The notes beneath the pieces are model-generated. The model had not been told where the DNA came from, searched no databases, and saw only the letters and a list, made by a program, of their open reading frames with translations. Below, in pieces: positions 59,654 through 64,000 of a stretch of DNA of 64,000 nucleotides. How positions within the stretch are numbered: the stretch's first letter is position 1; the number at the start of each line of letters is the position of its first letter. The stretch lies in NCBI GenBank assembly GCA_040385525.1, contig JAZKHE010000007.1:115683-179682 (forward strand), written 5' to 3'. The position numbers and the translations under genes are program-made. Origin of the DNA: JAZKHE01 sp040385525 (GTDB lineage: Bacteria; Bacteroidota; Bacteroidia; UBA4408).

Positions 59654-61906
59654 ATGAAAACTTTATTTAGATTTAGATTAACATTATTTATATTCCTTAC
59701 TCAGTCAGTTATAGCTATTGGTTCTACGCAAGAACAAAAAATGGATTCACTTGAAAAAGTACTAAAAACTAACATAAATGATTCTAATAAATTAGAGATT
59801 TACGGACAACTCTTTGATTATTACTTTGATAGGGATCAAAAAAAATCATCAGAAATTATACAAGAAGTTTTTAAATTTTCTAAAAAACAAAAAAACAAAA
59901 CTGCAGAAGGCGAAGCTTATAATATGATTGGTATTCAGAAAAAAAACTTAGGTGAATCTGACTCAGCTATATTTTATCATACTAAAGCAGAAGCAATCTT
60001 TAGAAAAGAAAAAAACTACAGTCACTTGGCTTATTGCTTAATGAATTTAGGAAATAATATTAAAAGAAAAGGAGATTTAAAATTAGCTGCAGAAAAATTT
60101 AAAGAAGCGATTGAGATTAGCAGAAAAATAAATGAACAAGAATTATTGGCATCAAACCTATTAAATTTAGGACTTGTAGAGCATGAACAAAACAACCTAA
60201 ATCTTGTTTTTACGTACTATTTTGAAGCATTAAAAATATTCGAAGAAATTAAAAACAAAAAAAAATACGTAATTACCTGTATAAATATTTCCAGTCTTTT
60301 TTCTGATCAAAAAAAATACGAAGAATCAAATAAATATTTAATGTATGGTAAAGAAAAAGCTGGTGATAATCCAAGACTTTTAAGTGCAATTTACGGGAAC
60401 ATTGCCAATAACTATATGCAGATAGAACAATTTGAAAAATCAATTGAATATTATAAATTAGCTTTATCTGAATCAGAAAAAAGTGGCAATTTAAATTCAG
60501 CTGCGCTTTGTCATAGCAATTTAGGCTTGTTATACTCGAGAATAAAACAATTTGATGTTGCAATAAGTCACCTTAAATTAGCAGAAAAAGAATTTTTACA
60601 AGAAGACTCAAAAAGTGATTTAGCCGAATTGTATAGAAGTTATGGAATAGCTTATCAAGAATGGGGAAAGTATAACGAAGCAATACGTTATTTTAATAAA
60701 ACACTAGCAATAAGTAAAGAATTTAATTTCCCATCAATTGAACAATTTTGTTTGCTAGAATTATCGCGAGCTTACTATAAATTATTTGATTTTAAAAACG
60801 CTTATAGTTATGCAGACCAATACATAATATTAAATGATAGTATTGCTAATGCACAAAGCATTGAGAAAATGCTTGAAGTGCAAACAAAATACGAAACGGA
60901 GAAAAAAGAATTGGAGATTAAAAATTTACAAGGCGAGAAAAAATTAAAAAACATTGAATTAGAAAAATCAACGATAGAGATAAAAAAACAAAATCAACAG
61001 AAAATTTTCTTCGCGGTAGGATTTGTATTAATTGGTGTTTTAGCGCTTTTCATTTTTAAGAATCTTAGAGAAAAACAAAAAGCAAATGCCATTATTACAC
61101 AACAAAAATTAGAAGTTGAAAAACAAAAAGATATTGTTGAAGAACAACACAAAGAAATTACAGACAGCATCAATTACGCGCAACGCATTCAGCAAGCTAT
61201 GCTGCCAAGTAATTTAGATTTAGAAAAAATAATACCGAATAGTTTTGTTTTGCTACTTCCTAAAAATGTTGTTAGCGGCGATTTTTATTGGTTTACTAAA
61301 CAAAATGATTTTGTTTTTTATGCTACTGCCGATTGTACTGGACATGGAGTACCAGGTGGTTTTATGAGTATGTTAGGTATATCTTTACTTAACCAAATAG
61401 TAAACGAAAAAAAGATTATTGAACCTTCTGAAATTTTAAACTTATTAAAATCAAACGTAATATCTTCTTTAAAACAATCGGGTAACTCAGGTGAAAGCAG
61501 AGATGGCATGGATTTGTGTTTGTGCAGAATAGACACAACAAACAATAATTTAACCTACGCTGCTGCGAACAATAGCTTGTATTTAGTTAGCGAAGAAACA
61601 ATTACAGAACACAAAGGGGACAAACAACCAATTGGTTATCATAATGGAGAAGAAATAAGTTTTTCGCAACACACCATTCAATTACAAAAAAACGATATAA
61701 TTTACACCACTACCGATGGTTATCCTGATCAATTTGGCGGCGAAAAAGGTAAAAAATTTAGATACAAAAATTTTGAAAATTTATTGCTTGAAATTTCATC
61801 ATATTCAATACAAGAGCAACACACAACAATTAAATCTAAATTTTACGAATGGAAAAAAGATTTTGAACAAACAGATGATGTGTGTGTAATTGGAATTAAA
61901 ATTTAA
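59654..61906 (+). CDS. TPR-SpoIIE serine phosphatase, second copy
   Basis: This 750-residue protein has the same layout as that at 27875: signal peptide (ending SVIAIGST), periplasmic TPR repeats at about 30-395 (YNMIGIQKKNLGESDSAIFY, NLGNNIKRKGDLKLAAEKFK), a helix near 452-470 (IFFAVGFVLIGVLALFIF), a coiled coil, and a cytoplasmic PP2C phosphatase. The latter has NVVSGDFYWFTKQNDFVFYA, ADCTGHGVPGGFMSMLG, GESRDGMDLCLCRID, TTDGYPDQFGGEKGKKF and DDVCVIGIKI. There is no repeat insertion before GDKQPIG. It sits between the SLC13 transporter and the PhoD-like gene and may sense through its TPR part. Confidence 0.93.
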   Translation: MKTLFRFRLTLFIFLTQSVIAIGSTQEQKMDSLEKVLKTNINDSNKLEIYGQLFDYYFDRDQKKSSEIIQEVFKFSKKQKNKTAEGEAYNMIGIQKKNLGESDSAIFYHTKAEAIFRKEKNYSHLAYCLMNLGNNIKRKGDLKLAAEKFKEAIEISRKINEQELLASNLLNLGLVEHEQNNLNLVFTYYFEALKIFEEIKNKKKYVITCINISSLFSDQKKYEESNKYLMYGKEKAGDNPRLLSAIYGNIANNYMQIEQFEKSIEYYKLALSESEKSGNLNSAALCHSNLGLLYSRIKQFDVAISHLKLAEKEFLQEDSKSDLAELYRSYGIAYQEWGKYNEAIRYFNKTLAISKEFNFPSIEQFCLLELSRAYYKLFDFKNAYSYADQYIILNDSIANAQSIEKMLEVQTKYETEKKELEIKNLQGEKKLKNIELEKSTIEIKKQNQQKIFFAVGFVLIGVLALFIFKNLREKQKANAIITQQKLEVEKQKDIVEEQHKEITDSINYAQRIQQAMLPSNLDLEKIIPNSFVLLLPKNVVSGDFYWFTKQNDFVFYATADCTGHGVPGGFMSMLGISLLNQIVNEKKIIEPSEILNLLKSNVISSLKQSGNSGESRDGMDLCLCRIDTTNNNLTYAAANNSLYLVSEETITEHKGDKQPIGYHNGEEISFSQHTIQLQKNDIIYTTTDGYPDQFGGEKGKKFRYKNFENLLLEISSYSIQEQHTTIKSKFYEWKKDFEQTDDVCVIGIKI

Positions 61907-61917
61907 AAACACTACTT

Positions 61918-62952
61918 ATGAAAGTATTAAATTTAATCTTGTTTTTATTAATTACAAATTTTAATAAAAATGTTTTTTCGCAAAATAAACCAATCAATAA
62001 AATAGCCTTTGGCTCTTGCTCTTACCAATATAAACCACAACCTATACTCGATAAAATTGTTGAAACAAAACCCGATATATTTATTTATATGGGGGATAAC
62101 ATTTATGGCGATACAGACAATATGGATTCGTTAAAAAAAGAATATAGTGTGCTTGCTGCAAAACCTGAATTTATAAATTTGAAAAAAAATGTAAAACTAT
62201 ACGCTACTTGGGATGACCATGATTTTGGCGAAAACGATGCAGGAAGACATTATCCTAAAAAGGAAGAATCAAAAGAAATATTTTTAAACTTTTTTGAGGA
62301 ACCGAAAAATTCCTCACGATGGAAACACAAAGGAATTTACCACAGCGAAATGCTTGGCGACAAAAAAAACAGTGTTCAGATTATTTTGTTGGATACGCGC
62401 ACTTTTAGAGACGATTTAATTGAACGAAAAAAATCAGACACTTTATTTAAAAACGACTATATTCCATATACAACAAGCGATTCAACCATTTTAGGTACTG
62501 AGCAATGGAAATGGTTAGAAAAAGAATTAAAGAAAAAAGCAAACATAAAAATAATTGTTTCGAGTAATCAATTTGCTCACTCCTACAATGGTTATGAATC
62601 TTGGACTAACTTTCCACACGAACAAACAAAAATGTTAGAGTTGATTAAAAGTACAAAAGCAAATGGAGTAATTTTTATTTCGGGCGATGTGCATTGGGGA
62701 GAATTATCGGTAATTAATTATCCAAATCTTTATCCTATTTATGATATTACATCAAGCGGAATAACACAAAAATGGCCTAAAGTAGAACCGAATACAAATC
62801 GCATTGGAAATCCAATAAGAGAAAACAACTATGGTTTAATTACAATTGATAATTCAACAAAAATACCAGGACTAACTTTTCAGTTAATTGATAATCAAAA
62901 TAAAGTTGTTCTCGAAAAGAAAATTTCAGCCGATGAATTACAAATTAAATAA
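61918..62952 (+). CDS. PhoD-like alkaline phosphatase/phosphodiesterase
   Basis: This 344-residue metallophosphatase of the PhoD group is secreted (signal ending FSQNK near 21-24). The metal motifs are KIAFGSCSYQYKPQPILDKI, IYMGDNIYGDTDN, YATWDDHDFGENDAGRHY, LLDTRTFRDDLIE, SSNQFAHSY and IFISGDVHWGELSVINYPN. It likely hydrolyses phosphate esters in the periplasm or outside; members of this group can also have phospholipase D-type activity. Ends 20 bases inside the next gene, so the two are cotranscribed. The Arg/Asn catalytic residues are present. Confidence 0.92.
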   Translation: MKVLNLILFLLITNFNKNVFSQNKPINKIAFGSCSYQYKPQPILDKIVETKPDIFIYMGDNIYGDTDNMDSLKKEYSVLAAKPEFINLKKNVKLYATWDDHDFGENDAGRHYPKKEESKEIFLNFFEEPKNSSRWKHKGIYHSEMLGDKKNSVQIILLDTRTFRDDLIERKKSDTLFKNDYIPYTTSDSTILGTEQWKWLEKELKKKANIKIIVSSNQFAHSYNGYESWTNFPHEQTKMLELIKSTKANGVIFISGDVHWGELSVINYPNLYPIYDITSSGITQKWPKVEPNTNRIGNPIRENNYGLITIDNSTKIPGLTFQLIDNQNKVVLEKKISADELQIK

Positions 62953-64000
62953 AGGAATTAGTTCAAAACTAATTTTATTAGTTTGCATTTTAATGACCAA
63001 TGTTGCACTTGCGCAAAACAAGTCTGATATTGAAATTGACAGTTTGCAAAAAGTATTGCAAAACAATAAATTAAATGATACATCAAGAGTAAACAATTTA
63101 ATCTCATTAGCTTTTCTATATCGGCCAAAAAACCTTGACAAATCAATAGAATTAGCCATTGAAGCTGAAAAACTTGCACTAAAATCAAAATCAAACATTC
63201 ATATAGCAAAGGCACTTTATTTATTAGCTGTAGTTAATTATTATAAAGGAAATTATTCTATTTCTAAAGAGCAAAACTCAAAAAGTAGCGAACTTTGGAA
63301 AAATTTAAACAACTATAAAGAATATGCGAAAAATATTTCGCTATCAGGCAGTATTAGTGAATACGAAGGAGATTATAACAAAGCGATTGAAAAACAATTT
63401 ATAGCCCTAAAAATTAGAGATTCTTTACATTTAAAAGAAGATGTTGCTGCATCATATAACAAAATAGGAATTTTGTATAAAGAACTAGGACAAGATTCTG
63501 TTGCTCTAAAATATTATGAAAAAAGCTTAAAACTTAGAAAAGAATTAGGACAAGAAGAGCTTCAAACGGGCATATACAATAATATGTCGAACCTGTATGC
63601 TCATATTGGAAATTATAATTTAGCACTTAAATATATTGATGAAGCAATAAAAATTAGTACTAAATATGGCAACGACAATGAAAAATCGATGCAGCTTAAC
63701 AATAAAGGAGAAATTTTTATTTCGCTCAACAAAATTGATGAGGCTTTAAATTTATTTAAAAATGCTCTCGATTTGAGAAAAAAAATAAACAATAAAATGG
63801 GTATTGTTTATTCTTTACAAAGTATTTCTACCGCATATTTAATGCAAAAAAAATATACTGAAGCAGAAAAAATAATTAAAGAAGCAATTAAAATTACAAA
63901 AGAAGTAGGTTCAAAAAAGAAACTTTTTAATTTGTACGAAACGCTTTCTGAAATATATTATAGCACTAAAAAAACGGATTCTGCCTATTATTATTTAAAG
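62933..64000 (+). CDS. TPR-repeat signalling protein, partial at window end
   Basis: The start of a third TPR protein, at least 356 residues, running off the right end. The ATG at 62933 overlaps the preceding stop by 20 bases and is followed by the signal peptide KGISSKLILLVCILMTNVAL ending AQNK. TPR repeats from about residue 60 include VNYYKGNYSISKEQN, KIGILYKELGQDSVALKYYE and NMSNLYAHIGNYNLALKYID. By comparison with its two neighbours in layout, a membrane helix and a SpoIIE phosphatase or histidine kinase probably follow outside the window, but only the TPR part can be seen. The frame remains open to 64000. Confidence 0.9.
   Translation, partial: MNYKLNKGISSKLILLVCILMTNVALAQNKSDIEIDSLQKVLQNNKLNDTSRVNNLISLAFLYRPKNLDKSIELAIEAEKLALKSKSNIHIAKALYLLAVVNYYKGNYSISKEQNSKSSELWKNLNNYKEYAKNISLSGSISEYEGDYNKAIEKQFIALKIRDSLHLKEDVAASYNKIGILYKELGQDSVALKYYEKSLKLRKELGQEELQTGIYNNMSNLYAHIGNYNLALKYIDEAIKISTKYGNDNEKSMQLNNKGEIFISLNKIDEALNLFKNALDLRKKINNKMGIVYSLQSISTAYLMQKKYTEAEKIIKEAIKITKEVGSKKKLFNLYETLSEIYYSTKKTDSAYYYLK

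Overview
The window is 64 kb of AT-rich chromosome from a member of the Bacteroidota. The evidence is the gene content: SusC-style TonB receptors with an N-terminal carboxypeptidase-regulatory domain, lipoproteins with a Cys-Lys-Lys lipobox tail, TPR plus SpoIIE-type phosphatases, DUF4249-like and DUF6526-like proteins, and mitochondrial-type aconitase. Two clear promoters of the Bacteroidota type (TTTG, 19 or 20 bases, TAnnTTTG) and sparse Shine-Dalgarno sequences agree with this. It is mostly core genome with small accessory patches. A Flavobacteriales-like lineage is likely, but the order cannot be fixed from the sequence. I saw no tRNA, rRNA, CRISPR array, transposase or prophage.

Layout. 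0-8 kb: the 5' end of dnaK, a lipoprotein, panB, lgt, a FecA-like TonB receptor, and bcp-recA. 8-10.6 kb: an accessory type II restriction-modification pair of the Eco47II/Sau96I type, endonuclease and cytosine-5 methyltransferase tail to tail, plus a small unknown gene. 10.6-17.4 kb: aconitase with a palindromic operator candidate, elaA, a thioesterase-MFS-CoA-binding operon, and a UshA-type 5'-nucleotidase split into a lipoprotein and a Tat-exported protein. 17.4-20.5 kb: an AT-rich region with a DnaA box, dnaA, a low-molecular-weight tyrosine phosphatase, and nth. 20.6-22.1 kb: three unrecognised genes. 22.3-27 kb: a minus-strand run of queA, a DUF4442 protein, an ArnT-like glycosyltransferase, a PAP2 phosphatase and a GT2, which looks like polyprenyl-phosphate sugar transfer to the envelope. 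It faces a DtxR/MntR-type regulator.

27.9-35.4 kb: a TPR-SpoIIE phosphatase carrying an in-frame repeat insertion, an ABC-F protein, a metallophosphoesterase, a thioredoxin, mazG and a Fur-family regulator. Divergent from the regulator lies a TonB receptor whose promoter is covered by two palindromic boxes, followed by a Cys/His-rich small lipoprotein. This is probably a zinc (or other metal) uptake locus. 38-45 kb: rhomboid, small membrane proteins, a TauE-type exporter, pterin dehydratase, a 31-residue membrane microprotein, lolD, a repeat-rich noncoding stretch of about 600 bp, and sucC. 45-58 kb: secreted proteins, an HPP membrane protein, msrA, an aldehyde dehydrogenase, two paired PH-like membrane proteins, secreted and envelope proteins, a phosphohexomutase, mltG and prmC. 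58-64 kb: an SLC13-type transporter, a second TPR-SpoIIE phosphatase, a PhoD-like phosphatase, and the start of a third TPR protein.

The most unusual signals are the noncoding repeats. At least five families sit between genes. One of them, a hairpin built from short direct repeats, reaches the stop codons of panB and the tyrosine phosphatase, and has entered the coding sequence of a PP2C-type phosphatase without breaking the frame. Other notable points are the operator-covered metal receptor promoter, the palindrome upstream of dnaK, and two very small genes at 41435 and 46805.
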